Positions 22,996 through 35,650 of a stretch of DNA of 64,000 bases are shown piece by piece. Numbering within the stretch: the stretch's first letter is position 1; every line of letters begins with the position of its first letter. The translations under genes were made by a program, and so were the position numbers. The notes under the pieces are model-generated. The model worked only from the letters and a program-made list of their open reading frames with translations. It did no database searches and was not told where the DNA came from. The stretch is from Homalodisca vitripennis (Eukaryota > Arthropoda > Insecta > Hemiptera > Cicadellidae): positions 96,402,501 to 96,466,500 of the forward strand of contig NC_060213.1 in the NCBI RefSeq assembly GCF_021130785.1, written 5' to 3'.

Positions 22996-23110
22996 CTGCC
23001 GGAAAGGCCAAACGCCTTCAAATGGTCAGTCGCCTCTGCAGCCAATAAACCACACACACACTATATAAAACACACATGAGCCGGGGAGATATAGGTATAG
23101 AACCGGCTCA
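22996..23110 (-). repeat. Truncated 5' LTR remnant
   Basis: 115 bp identical to 19427-19541, covering the LTR 5' end through the TATA box. It breaks after CCGGCAG and continues straight into pol. Flanked on the right by GCAGG, the candidate target duplication. Confidence 0.93.
23062..23070 (-). promoter_or_regulatory. LTR TATA box (5' remnant)
   Basis: Minus-strand TTTTATATA about 40-48 nt from the LTR 5' end, followed by a GT-rich tract. The matching motif in the 3' LTR is at 19493-19500. The truncated LTR may therefore still carry a core promoter driving the pol frame; inferred. Confidence 0.5.
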
Positions 23111-23114
23111 GCAG

Positions 23115-26100
23115 GATGAATTACATTGAATGAAGCACAGATGGGGATTAAAGAATAAATGAATTATTGGAAAGGACGCTGGTACCTTTAAAGGGTAGCA
23201 CAGATTTAGGACCTCATGTTTTTACTGCGTAAGTTGTAAAAAATAAAACTCCAGGTAGAAAGTGTAAATGGACTTATAAATTTAATAACATTTACATCCT
23301 CCACAAAAAAATATATCGGCGTTCGGAAAGGTTTTTACGTATTGAATGGTCGAGGAACTTTGGATGATAAAGAATTATTGACTTTTATATGAACCACGTG
23401 AAGTTCAGGCTATTGCGCTACTATTGCCCATATGGGAAGGAGCTGACGGTGAATGGTGTTTAACTTTGAGAAGCCTCAGTATGTTATTTTCAATACATGC
23501 AAGTAAAGTTGTAAATATGAATTTTCAAATGTATCAAAGGATTAAAGCTAGAAGGATAACCTGAAAATGGTTTTATCTGTTAGTACAGATTGTTGTTAAC
23601 CTATAATCATCATCCTCTTAACTGTTTACGTCATAGCTTGTGATAGGGATCAAAGACCAACCTTTAGAATCCCTTCAATAGGTTTTAACGTTAATTTTAT
23701 AATTCGTCAGTGATTATATCCTATAATGTAATAAATTATACTAGTACGATAATAAATATAAATCAGTAGAGTTTTTAATCTTATTTACTGTCGTAATACA
23801 GATGTCTTTGATATCATAGAAATAATTCTTTACAAAATCTCAAGTTCTCGTACAAATCCAATAAAACTTGTTGTAATATAAATCAGGTAGCATGAGTTAT
23901 AACGATACAGGTTCAATTTGTACTAACCGAAAAAAACATGTGATGAGTAGCCGTTTATTTGTTCAAAATTTATTTGAATTTATGATTAGAAATTAGATTA
24001 AAGAAATGTTATTAGTCATACAACAATTTTACGGTATATACAGCCTATCTAAATAACTTGATAACTGCTACAATTAAACTAATGATAACAGGATAAATAT
24101 ATTTAAATAACAGGTAACTGTATAATTTCAAAATTAAAAACAGTACAATTGTAACTATTATCTATAATACATTTTATAATCAGTTTCCGAGCTGTGAATC
24201 GCAGCTTAGTTGAAGTCGAAACTCGCTAAAAACTGTTATGTTTTATTATTATCGACATAAAAATAAATCAAATTTACAAATCATTTGCTTTATATGTATC
24301 AAGACAGAAACAAAGAAGCTAATGTTTAACGTACCTCCCCTTTTTGGAACTGTACTGATTTTTTTATACGTTTCCAACTCGGGTATATATCTTTTTTTGT
24401 TCGAGAGTAGAGTATGTTTTCCGAGTTTAAAGGAGCAACTCACTTCTACCAGCTGCTACGCTCAACTGCACCTTCGCCGTTCCCTTCAATAGCTAATGCT
24501 ATAACGACATTATGTAACATGAGGCCATAATCATACATAAATTCGTTTATTTTTTCTCAAGTATCAAGACATTGTCGATTTTTGCTATCAAAAACTAATC
24601 TGTAAATATTACAAAAAGGGATCGTAGGACACACAATGCACATGCATTCTATACATTTATATTTCACTCTTTCACTCCCCCCCCCCCGCACTCACACATC
24701 TTAAAGTGATGTGTGGTAATTAATACTTGATCTCAAAAGCTTTAATTTATCATACAAGCCGAGATATACATATCATGTTAGAAAATTACAACTACACGTA
24801 CCTTACCCTTTGGTCCATTTGGCCCCATACGATATTTAGAAACTCCGACAACATATTATAATTTGGAATTCTCATGTAAAATGAACATTTTTTTTTAGAA
24901 GTAATAGTAGGTTTAATTATCTTCAATTTTTCCCTCAAATCTTTTCGAAAAATTAATAAATAATGAATTATAATGTTTCACTAACACAATATCAGATTAT
25001 TATCTATACACAATAGCAGATTAGATTAATATTGTCCCTTCTTAAATCTGGGACGTTCAATAATGGGAACAGTACGGTTTGAAATAACCCACCATCAACA
25101 GTAGACACTTTTGTGTATACCGTTATAACATAATATGAGCTATTAACTGGTTTTATATTATTATATCTCAAAATAAAACAATGGATCTATCAGATTATGT
25201 TTACAAATAGTTTGTAAAACCGAAGAAAACAATAGATTCGCAATGTTTGCTTAAGATTTTAATTGTCTCCATGACATTCAATGTGAGAATATTCTGTTTT
25301 ACTAAGGAAATTGTAGCAGAATAATAAAGGAAGAATTCCCTTTCACCTCTGATTGCACTCGGTTCAGTGGTAAGAGATGATTCAGAACAGACAAGGAGAA
25401 TCTGATTCATTCATCTTTTTCATCTGAGATACGATGCTGCTGTAAATGAAGATGGTTTGGATAATTCAAAGGGAGCGTATTCTGTCCTTCGCTTTTACTG
25501 AGCGAGTAAACGAGTTCAAGAGATGTCACAACCTCAGGAATGGTAGATGACGTATAGGAAAAGTGCATTCGGTGTATACAATGACTTCAGGTCCTATTGA
25601 TTTTTATTTCTTGTAACACTTTTAAATTTTTGAAAAGGAAATGATGAATAATTTATCATCTTGTTTAGCATCTTTTCTAACTACTAACATTTGTGTTGTT
25701 TTCTTTGTGTTCATGAAATTTAACATTAAGGTTTAATTTGCCTGTGTGATATACGTGAAAATATCCTATCCTATTCTAAAACCAGCATGAAATGTAATTT
25801 ATACCATGAGGTAAAAGAATTGTCTTACTACAGTATTTGCCCGAAAAAGGTTCATTCAGTATTTACTACCTCACTTCACTTAGTGTCCCGTCCGTCAATT
25901 CACGTTCGTGTTTCTTATCTCATATAGCGGGTTTTATCATATACTTCCAACTATGTACATTCATTTATATTTTTACTGTTTTTGTACATAATGTAATATA
26001 ATCACATCGAAGTAAACTTAATTAATAGATTTTGTAGTTGAGTGTCTAAAATTTATTTGACAGAAATACTGGAAACAATTCAAATGATAAAGATCTAAAT

Positions 26101-29100
26101 TTATATGAAGAAATAGTAGAAGCCGCTTATAAGATAAAGGACAGTACAAGGTCATCTTCATATACGAGGTTCGTAAATCATTGAATAAAAAAATATTTTC
26201 TTATGATAAATCTGTAATAACCTAAAGAAAGCACCCTACCATGTGACAGTACAAACACTTATTATTTTACTAATTTATATAGCTTCATTCTTAACGTACT
26301 AGTTTTAACTATTGTAAAATGCAGTAATATTTACTAAATTATCATGTATAAACTCTAACAGTGAACTATTATGAAAATGAAATGATAGTGTAGAAACATA
26401 AATGTAAATTTGTTTATTTAATTAATTAAGAGTTCTGTCTTGAGTATATATGATTATATTCAATTTGTTTAAACATTCAATTTTTCTGCTATTTTCTCGT
26501 TTACATCATTTTATCTAATAAGAGCAATGTAAGAATGTTTACTAACGCTCCCAAAAACCATGTTCCCAGAGTAACATGCTCCGTCATCGATATCAGTGTT
26601 GTTAATATAAATATGCAACTGTATGGAAAATTTAAAGTAAGCAGGTCATTTTATTATTGAGATATCGTGCTTAAAGACAGACATACATATGAAATAATTC
26701 CAATCCCTCGAATGGTAGACTTCTCTTACGCTGAACTAATTATAATAAAGATAATTTAGGTTTTTTAAGCCCGACATGTTAGCAAGTAATTTGTTTAAAT
26801 ATTTTATAAACATACATATCATAATAACGTTGTCAAATTTATACATAATAAAAACATTAATATTAACGATGAGGTAAGTTGTTATTTTAGTAGAAGACAA
26901 ATCTTAAAAGGAAGGTGAAATTATGTGGAATAAAGTGCAAAAATGTTTCTCGGTTGTAAAAAGGACAAAAGCCTCTTTACTTTAATCCCAGAAGTGGAGT
27001 CTTTATTGAATGGACAGATTTACATTTTTGTTTTCTTCACCTCATCATTTTATCTCCGCAATTATTCACTCTATGTAATATTATATATTATAAATTAAAA
27101 ATTAGTAAGTATTACTGCATTTCAGAATAATTGAAACTCGTGCGTTAAGAATTAAGTTATATAAACTAGTAAACAAGTAATTTCTTAACTGCCACAGTCT
27201 TGGCTGCTCAGCTAGTTATAGAACTCTCATAATATAAACTCATTATAGTATTCGTGAATATTATTAAAACGGTAAATATATTTTACCATCAAAAATATAT
27301 AAATGTAGGTATCATTTGTGCTTAGCAATAAACCTCTAAAATTTATAATGTATAACATTTGAATCTGCCTTTCTATCGTCACAATAGCTCTAAAAGTAAA
27401 TCATCAATGCAAATGAAAAAACTAGTATTATCATAATGTATTTATTTTTATTTTATACATCTAGTTATTATTCTACAGTAATTAATTTAAAGTATTCAGA
27501 ATTATGGTAGTTAATATTAAATCATGAAAATTGATTTTCTTGTTCATTATTTAATTAAGTACTGATTTTTAAACATGTATTCACATTCATATTTTTTACG
27601 ATGTTAGATGTCTAGATGTAAAACTCCAAATAATCAGAAACCGCTATGTAAGGTATCAATCGTGCAAGGTTTTCAAGGCAATAATCTGGTTGGCATTTTA
27701 ATTGTTGAAATTGTCATATCAACATTTCACTGGGAACAACAACTCCGCTCAACGATTTGAATAAGATTAATACCTTACGTTTGCAGGATAACATAAAGTA
27801 GGTTAAATTGCTATAGAAGCAATAAGTAAGGATATTTTTAGCAACATCTTTTGTCATGCAAAAAGGCAGCTTAAGTAAACATTATTTATTATTGTACTGT
27901 AATTCTTTAATAATCCCAGGATTAGGATAGTATGAAATTCAAAGCAGTGCCGATTAAAAACGTTATCTTTTAAAATGTAATTTAATGACTGAACATAGAT
28001 ATAATACATCTAATAAGATTAGGTTTCACATTTATCATAATTATCATAATCATCACTTTTGCATATTTAAAATAATTTTCATAGTTAAGTAAATACTTTC
28101 AACAAAAATATTCCCGTCATGTTTTCATCGTGACAAATACATTATATATAAATTTGTACAAGTGAGTTTATTCCTAGCAATGTAATAACCTATTTTTACT
28201 ATTTTTTGTTATTTTACGATGTCTAAAATGTATGTTCTATAAACGTAAACACTAAATGTGAAGTCATTCACAAAACACAATCGGAATTTCCTTTTTACTG
28301 CGATATTTATTTTTTTGAATTACAAAGAACATTTTTCAAGGGATATTCATTCATCGCTTCATCTGAGATGCCAGGCTGTAAAGGAAGATGTTTTTCATGA
28401 ATGAAAAGAATTCTTACTATCGCTTCTTGGTCATTTTTTCCAATGAATGATATGAGTGACACTAATTTAAATTGAAAGTTCATTCAGAAATAAATAAAAT
28501 TCTTGGAAGAACCTTTTAACCAAATAAAGTTTCAAACTGATATTACTTCGTTCATGATCAAATAATACCCTACATAGTATTTTTACTTACATTCTACATA
28601 ATAATGATAAATATAATACCATTAGACCTCATCCATTGAGATTTATTTAATGGTTTTGAACATAGGTAGCGTCTACTTTAAAAAATATTAGAGAGTAGAA
28701 CACCTCCATATTCCGTTAGTAAAGGTAACCTTCGATAGCAGTGTTATGTGGTAGTCAAGTTTTCATGTCTTTTTTATTTCCTGTATCTACATATACATAT
28801 ATATTTTCAAGAGTATTAACGAATTTGGTGCAGTAAAAATAACGAGATCAACGGAAAATTAAAAATAACGTCATTTACTGACATCGTTAAAATTGGAGTT
28901 TAAACTTCCGGAGTGAAGAACGTCCTCATCGTTTTCGTTTGCTAATCAGTACCCTATGTTATATTCTCTTAAGTAATTTTCACTGAACTATATGTAATTA
29001 TTATATGAAACGTATAACGCAGTTTATAGTTAGAATGATCTTTTGGTATTAGAGTACAATAAATGCCGTGTTACATTATTTAGGAGATTCGTACAAATAT

Positions 29101-29449
29101 TTCTTATTAGAATAATTAAAAGGAAGCATTCGGTGGTATTTCAGTGCCATATTTTGGTAATTTAAGGACAATTTTCAGTGTGTAGTGATCAAGAACATAA
29201 GTTCATTATCAGAACATTTACATGCTTTATTATCCATTCTATTCATTTAGTAAATATTTCTTCGGTTTTGAAGATGCTTTTTAATATTTCTGTATCTAAG
29301 AGACTACAATTTTTACAATGTAAACATTTGCACTGATGAGTCCATCTCTATTTTGATCTTCCATTTCATATCATAACACTGTCACAGGATTGACTCCTGG
29401 AATCTGAAGTCCATGTTCGTCTGAAGGGATACAGGAAGACCAAACCAGT
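23115..29449. other. Long AT-rich interval without a gene
   Basis: No frame above about 85 codons and none with a recognisable domain. Two pieces, about 25380-25500 and 28340-28440, resemble each other (both contain CATCTGAGAT with a conserved flank). Pieces near 27005-27070 and 27920-27950 resemble 4985-5060 and 5055-5085 of duplicon A. Old duplicated fragments are therefore likely, but no receptor exon could be found. Confidence 0.5.
24677..24687. repeat. Poly-C tract
   Basis: Eleven consecutive C residues. Confidence 0.95.
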
Positions 29450-30020
29450 AGAGTACCTTGGCAATACTTCTCAGTACTTGCCATGATTGCAGTATTCAAA
29501 ACGTACTCTCAATAACATGATGAGTTCTAAGCATTTCATGTAGCATCATTTCTCGACACCAAAGCTACACCTACGCTACGAAATAGTTCCGTCTGATTTA
29601 CCTACCAGAAGAGTATGAATAGGTGTTCTCATTGTGTTATTAGATGCACATTGAGTCCACTGCGATGTTTTCGCACATCGAAGGAAGAGAGTCTTCTAAA
29701 CATAACACAGCTATGGTGGAAAGGGTGAACCCAAAATGCGATTGCTGTTGTGGCTAGTTCCATTTCACCTTCTTTTCAAAGTAGTGATCCTGTTTTGATA
29801 ATACTACTGTGGACCTGTCCGTGTTCTTTGATCCCCATTTATATGTAATCTTTATCACCATTTAAGGAATTTAAGAGTTCGTTAGTTAATAAATTTAAAT
29901 ATATCATCAGCTGTCAGATGATGTCATCATGTTTCTCATTACAAAACTAATCACAGCTAATACCCTGAATATGACAGTTTTTTTCCACAAAATGATATAC
30001 TTTTAGACAACTAAATACTG

Positions 30021-30021
30021 A

Positions 30022-30052
<31 letters not shown>

Positions 30053-30054
30053 TA
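30021..30054. repeat. A10 followed by (TA)12 microsatellite
   Basis: Ten A residues then twelve TA dinucleotides, within duplicon B. Confidence 0.95.
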
Positions 30055-30059
30055 CGTTA

Positions 30060-33000
30060 TATAACAAGTTATTTAAACTATCTTTCTTTAAACAACTATA
30101 GGAATAATAATAAAGATGTCTTAAATTTACGTCTCAGTTTGTGATATTAAATGTTAAATAACTAATTATTTATTAGTTTTACTAAAATAATTTGAACTCT
30201 TAATTTTTTTATACAATAACCATTAAAAGGAACAGGTGTAGGATAACTGTCGATCGAATTGTGCACAAATCCAGATTGCCAAAGGATATTGGACACAGTG
30301 ACCCAATATACGGAACGTAATAGTTAGTTATTGCCAGATTAAAACTTTTTGTCTCTTTATTTCTTCAGATTTTACCATGCAATATAAGTTGTATGGTATT
30401 TTGTTGTTTATATTAATGATTATGGTTCTCTTGACTTTTAAACATTCGCACAACACAATATATAAGTAAATTCATGACGGCAAGTAGCATAATATATTAT
30501 TTATAATGTTAATAAACATATATTTCAATAAACTATTTCCTATTCGGACATGAAAAGTTTCATTTTTTTAATTAATTTAATTATTTTTGTGTATTATATC
30601 CCTCATTTTTCTATGTGCATGTAAATAAAAATAATTTACTGTTAATTATAATCCCTGATTGACATGTGCTTTTTCAGTAACAAGAAAAATGTGTGTAAAT
30701 TAGCAAGCCTCAAAATGATGTATATGATTTAAAAGAAATTATTTATTGAGAAAAAGCGTCTTTTTGCAAAAATTTTGATTGTCGTAGTAATTACTGAGTA
30801 ATAAAATGTAATTTAATCATTTAATTTAACAGCTAGTAATGTTTGTTTTACAAACTGTGTCGGTAAGTAAGTACAAATCTGTATATGATCTTTGTTAAAC
30901 GGAAGTAGTAAGTGGGCCATGTTATCAGGATATTTGGCTATATCTTTCATATCAGACGTGAAATATTCTTAAATATTTAACTTTGTAATAGATTATAAAC
31001 CTCTCCAAAAACCGAAAAATAAAAAGAAATTGCATATTTGATATCGAGACATAACTGTTAAAAGAAACATAGCAAATCTTATGTGAACGAAATTTATAAA
31101 TATATAGCTTAGATGGAAAAGTATTCCCATCACCGAAAGAGGATAATAACTTGCCGCAAAAATATTTTCATAAAAGCCGGCTAGATCAGTTCCAAAACTT
31201 GGAAGATTCTTTTACATAGTTATTTGAATGATAGTATTGAGATTCAGTTAAGAAGTATTTAATAGTTAATGAAATAAATATGGGTCATTTTAATTAATGA
31301 TTCCATTTTTAATGTTTGAAACTAGTAACATCAGTGTTACTCCAGTTAATTAATTAATTTAGTAATTTAGAAGAGTTTTGATCTGTGGAGTTACTGTAGA
31401 TAGAGGTCGAAGACATTGCCCTGCCATCTAACGGCACCACGTCTGAAAAATGATCCTCAACTGGCACTGTCCTGCATCCTCCGGCGGGCGTTTTACACTA
31501 GGAAAGCAACAAATCACCGATCACCTAAGTCTGATGACAATTTTTATCAGTTTTGTAGGTGTTATTTTGTGTTAGATGTGAAAATTTTACCATATAGAAT
31601 AATTGTAATATTTGATACTGTGATATAAAAACGTCATGAATGCTTGTTTTTTATGTAGCAGAATTAAATACCCATTTCCGGTATAAGTACCTTTAGAAAA
31701 ATTGGCCTGTCGTAACCTCGAAACCAAATTCCCACAAGTAAGTGCAGTTGCACATGATTAATACTTCTGGTCAATCAGTTTTTATTGTATTAAATAATGG
31801 TTTATAGCTAATTAGTTAGGAGCAGTTTTAGTGGGTTAGTGGTCAACATTTGTGATCAAGGATATCGTGGACATCATGCATAGTAAGGATCTCGTGATAG
31901 AAATACTTCGGGGTCAACAATTTTATACTAGTAGCTTGGATGGTTATCTGCATTTAAGGGAATCTAATTAGAAGAAATTTATTTTATTAGGATATTTATT
32001 TGGGAATTTTGCGTTACTATAAAGGGACTGTTCTGTTATAGGACTATCTTTCATTCATAAAGGCTGTGTATTATTGTCAGTCAGTAACTCACAAGTGTCA
32101 AGTTCATAATATGATAAGATTGTTTCGGTAAATGATTGTCAGCTCTGAAGGCTAAGATTTATTTGCTGTTGCACAAAACTTCGGTATACATTAAGGTGAG
32201 TGTTCATGGGAAAACATTATATAAATGTAGAAACAATCAACAAATTTCTGAAAAGTTGGTAAAAACATTAGAGAAGAAATATACTTTAAAACCAATGAAA
32301 CAGCCAATTAAAAGTTATAAGGTATGTAAACAGATCAAATAATAAATTTATTATATGAGATTACCACATAATTCTTTGCCATTGAATTACCACCAGTGTT
32401 GCCAATATGACTATCGTTGCGCTCTCTCCCCACTAGGATACAATATTGGACTATCATCTGTGACAGACTCAGTGATTGATTGTTGGATACAGTTTGTGTC
32501 TATCATATCATATCTATTACAAAAACATATTTTCAATAATACACATCCTCAAGCGATGTGACAAACAAACTGTCTTTTTACGTAGGACATTATGTGTTGA
32601 TCCCGATATTAATATATATTATTGTTTTAAGGTTCACGAAGATGTTCAAACTGGAACCTTAATGTTATTTTTAAATTGTTATTTACAATGTGATTTTCAC
32701 TTTGATATCTCTTACAAAAAAGCAAGGCTGTAACTTACCATGGACTTGTGCCATTTCTTTCATAAACCACATTTTCATGCATTTGCAGTCAATGTGAGTA
32801 CGGAACACTTTTAGCCATTTAAGTAGCCATAGCTGCTAATGTTAGAGACCAATGTTCTAGTTTATTTTTAAAAGCGCATACGACACATACATTTTTATGT
32901 TGTTTTACACATCCTAGCTGATAACACATCAATACATTTGTTTTCCGGAAAGTAGTTTTTACATCCAAACTAAAGTATGTCGTTGTAAAGCTAACGTATA

Positions 33001-35650
33001 TCAATGAAATAATATTTTATCGGAGTAAACGATTTTTTTTCCTTATCAAAAACTTTATGTAGAAAACATTTTTAGTAAATAAGCATAAAGGCGAAGATGT
33101 TCAAACTGGAACCTTAATGTTATTTTTAAATTGTTATTTACAATGTGATTTTCACTTTGATATCTCTTACAAAAAAGCAAGGCTGTAACTTACCATGGAC
33201 TTGTGCCATTTCTTTCATAAACCACATTTTCATGCATTTGCAGTCAATGTGAGTACGGAACACTTTTAGCCATTTAAGTAGCCATAGCTGCTAATGTTAG
33301 AGACCAATGTTCTAGTTTATTTTTAAAAGCGCATACGACACATACATTTTTATGTTGTTTTACACATCCTAGCTGATAACACATCAATACATTTGTTTTC
33401 CGGAAAGTAGTTTTTACATCCAAACTAAAGTATGTCGTTGTAAAGCTAACGTATATCAATGAAATAATATTTTATCGGAGTAAACGATTTTTTTTCCTTA
33501 TCAAAAACTTTATGTAGAAAACATTTTTAGTAAATAAGCATAAAGGCAAAAAAGTTTACTTAAATAAAGTAAAAAGTTGTATACATTTCCTTGAGCATTT
33601 ATACACTAAAACGGAGCTTGTATCGTTTTAAATAGATGATTATATTCAAATTATATTAGATTTGGTGAAAAAGGTTCGAACCCTATATAAGAATCACTCT
33701 ATCACCCTTGCATGTTGTTACGAGTATAACCGAAGGAATTGATCTTGAGCTATCAATGAATATTACTACACTCTACTTTAACTTTTACTCTATTTTTTTT
33801 AATTTTTTATAATACAATATCCTGTTGAGAAATTAATGAATAAAAGTAATATAACAAATTTTATTTAAAAAATCATATTACACAAGTTTTCTCAATCATG
33901 TACCTTTTTTATGTCGCACTCAGAAGAATCAATAACTTGCTATTTTCAATATTACTTACTTATTTCAAGTAATAATTTCCAATATTATACAAATTGTACA
34001 TACAGGCATCTAATATCTAGTTGAAATTGTGTGTTCTTAGAATCATGTGTACAAAATGCATTAGGACATAAAATATTAAAGAGATTTAAGAATCGATATT
34101 CTACAAACCAGAGTAAATTAATTTTGTATTTCTATAATCATTATCTCATCTAAAATGCATAAGTAGTTCGTCAGGTAAAAATATTCTGTATTCTTGATTC
34201 GAGTGAGTTTTTTAAATATTAATGTTAGCAACTTATATACAACTCAACGTATTTTAAAACATTGGTAATTATGTCATTATATTTACGAAAACCTTTTATT
34301 AATGTCCAATTGACGAATAAAATCATGTTTGTGTACTTGACTATAGACAAATGTACAATCTGTAAATTTTTCGTATTTATAAATTAAATTGTTATGGAGT
34401 ATTTTAAAATGAACATCGTACATCCACATCTGATTTGACTAAGGTTAAACTTCTTACATTATAGTAGATTATATATAATAATACTCAAATATACGTTACC
34501 CAAGACTTACATTTATGGTTAGTTTACATCTAATTAATTGTTAAATACTTTTTGGAATGTTTGGTTGTAAAATATTTAAGAAATTACAACACTGATCATA
34601 TATTTAAATAGTAGTATATTTTATTTATTCAATAATATTTTTAATTTCTTAAACGAAATGAAAATTGTTTTAAATATGTAGTTGGGAGGTTATTGTTTTG
34701 TAATTATACATTTTTTCAAAATTACGTAACAATTACAATTACCCCACAATTTCGTAAATTTATCCACATACTGTTCAAATAATAAAAATAATATTTTTAG
34801 TTTGAGTCTAATAAAGAGCCAAGGTTATAAAAGCCCATGTATTCTCTTGTCCCTTTAATGTTTCTTTATTACTTAATTTCATATTCAGGTACGAAATTAA
34901 ATCTAAAATAGTTACTTCATATTTTCAGTTTTGTTGTCACTTAATTTTTTTACATGGATTTATTTTATTTAGGAGTGAATGTATGTTATCTGAATTAATA
35001 AGTCCTTTCAGTTTTAACTGGTAGTAAAAAGTATACAATTCTTAAATAACAAAATTTCCTATTATTTTTTCGAATACATTTAGTAAGGGATCATCGTTGT
35101 CCAATAATTTGGTTACATGGATTTATTTCATTTAGGTATGAGATGTTTTTATCTGAGTTATTAAGTTCTTTCATTTTTAAATGGTCGTAAAAATAGTACA
35201 ATCCTTTCACTATAATGTCCTATTATTTTCTCTCATGCATTTAGTAAGGGATCATTTATTATTGGTGCATGTATTCTTTGAGATAAATCGTCTCGAAATT
35301 CTAAACCTCTAATGGCTATAAATAACTTCTAGTACTTTCCACTATGATTCTTAAATCGATAAAACACTTCAAGTATGAAAATTGCTATTTAGGATGTTAT
35401 ACTTTATCGTTACTTATTATAGTACTTAACGCTTAATACTACATTCAACAGTGTCTCCCTATTATGTTAGGATTTATATAAAATTATTACGTTTTAATGT
35501 AGAATAGATGATTTCTTTAATATCTTCGCTTACAGATGAAACAGATTACAACAGATATCTATTCTAATACACGCAAGCTGTGGTTAAAGTACGATTCAGG
35601 AAACTGCTCGTGATACAGTTCTAGTGCAGAGTGGGCTAATGGTTTAGAAC
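30060..35650. other. Non-coding part of duplicon B
   Basis: Counterpart of 536-5428 and equally without supportable genes apart from the 455-bp tandem duplication. The segment lies 3' of receptor copy B. Confidence 0.55.
32637..33546 (+). repeat. Perfect 455-bp tandem duplication
   Basis: 32637-33091 is repeated as 33092-33546 with no difference that I could find by eye, including an identical run of eight T residues. Both copies contain the same 61-codon minus frame (32819-33004 and 33274-33459), which has no recognisable domain. Copy A of the duplicon has only one copy. Either a very recent duplication or an assembly artefact. Confidence 0.95.

Larger units (their letters stand above)
17699..23110 (-). 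mobile_element. Ty3/gypsy LTR retrotransposon, 5'-deleted
   Basis: Minus-strand element. The right end is a 115-bp truncated 5' LTR (22996-23110) beginning TGAGCCGG. It is joined directly to the pol frame, so the rest of that LTR, the primer-binding site and gag are missing. The 3' LTR begins at 19541 with the same TGAGCCGG, directly after a polypurine tract (GGGGGGGGAG). The 115 bp shared by the two LTRs are identical, which argues for recent insertion or recent deletion. The outer end of the 3' LTR is uncertain. The best candidate is TG at 17699, preceded by GCAG (17695-17698), which matches GCAG at 23111-23114 as a 4-bp target duplication. Confidence 0.88.

Noticed and set aside
22990..23000. 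Idea that the LTR-pol junction is a splice junction from a retrocopied spliced RNA
   Set aside because: In the intact 3' LTR the sequence after the break is AGTGG, not GT, so there is no donor at the junction. A deletion or template switch fits better.
32819..33459. Two identical 61-codon minus frames as a small gene family
   Set aside because: They are identical only because they lie in an exact 455-bp tandem duplication; no domain or homologue in copy A.
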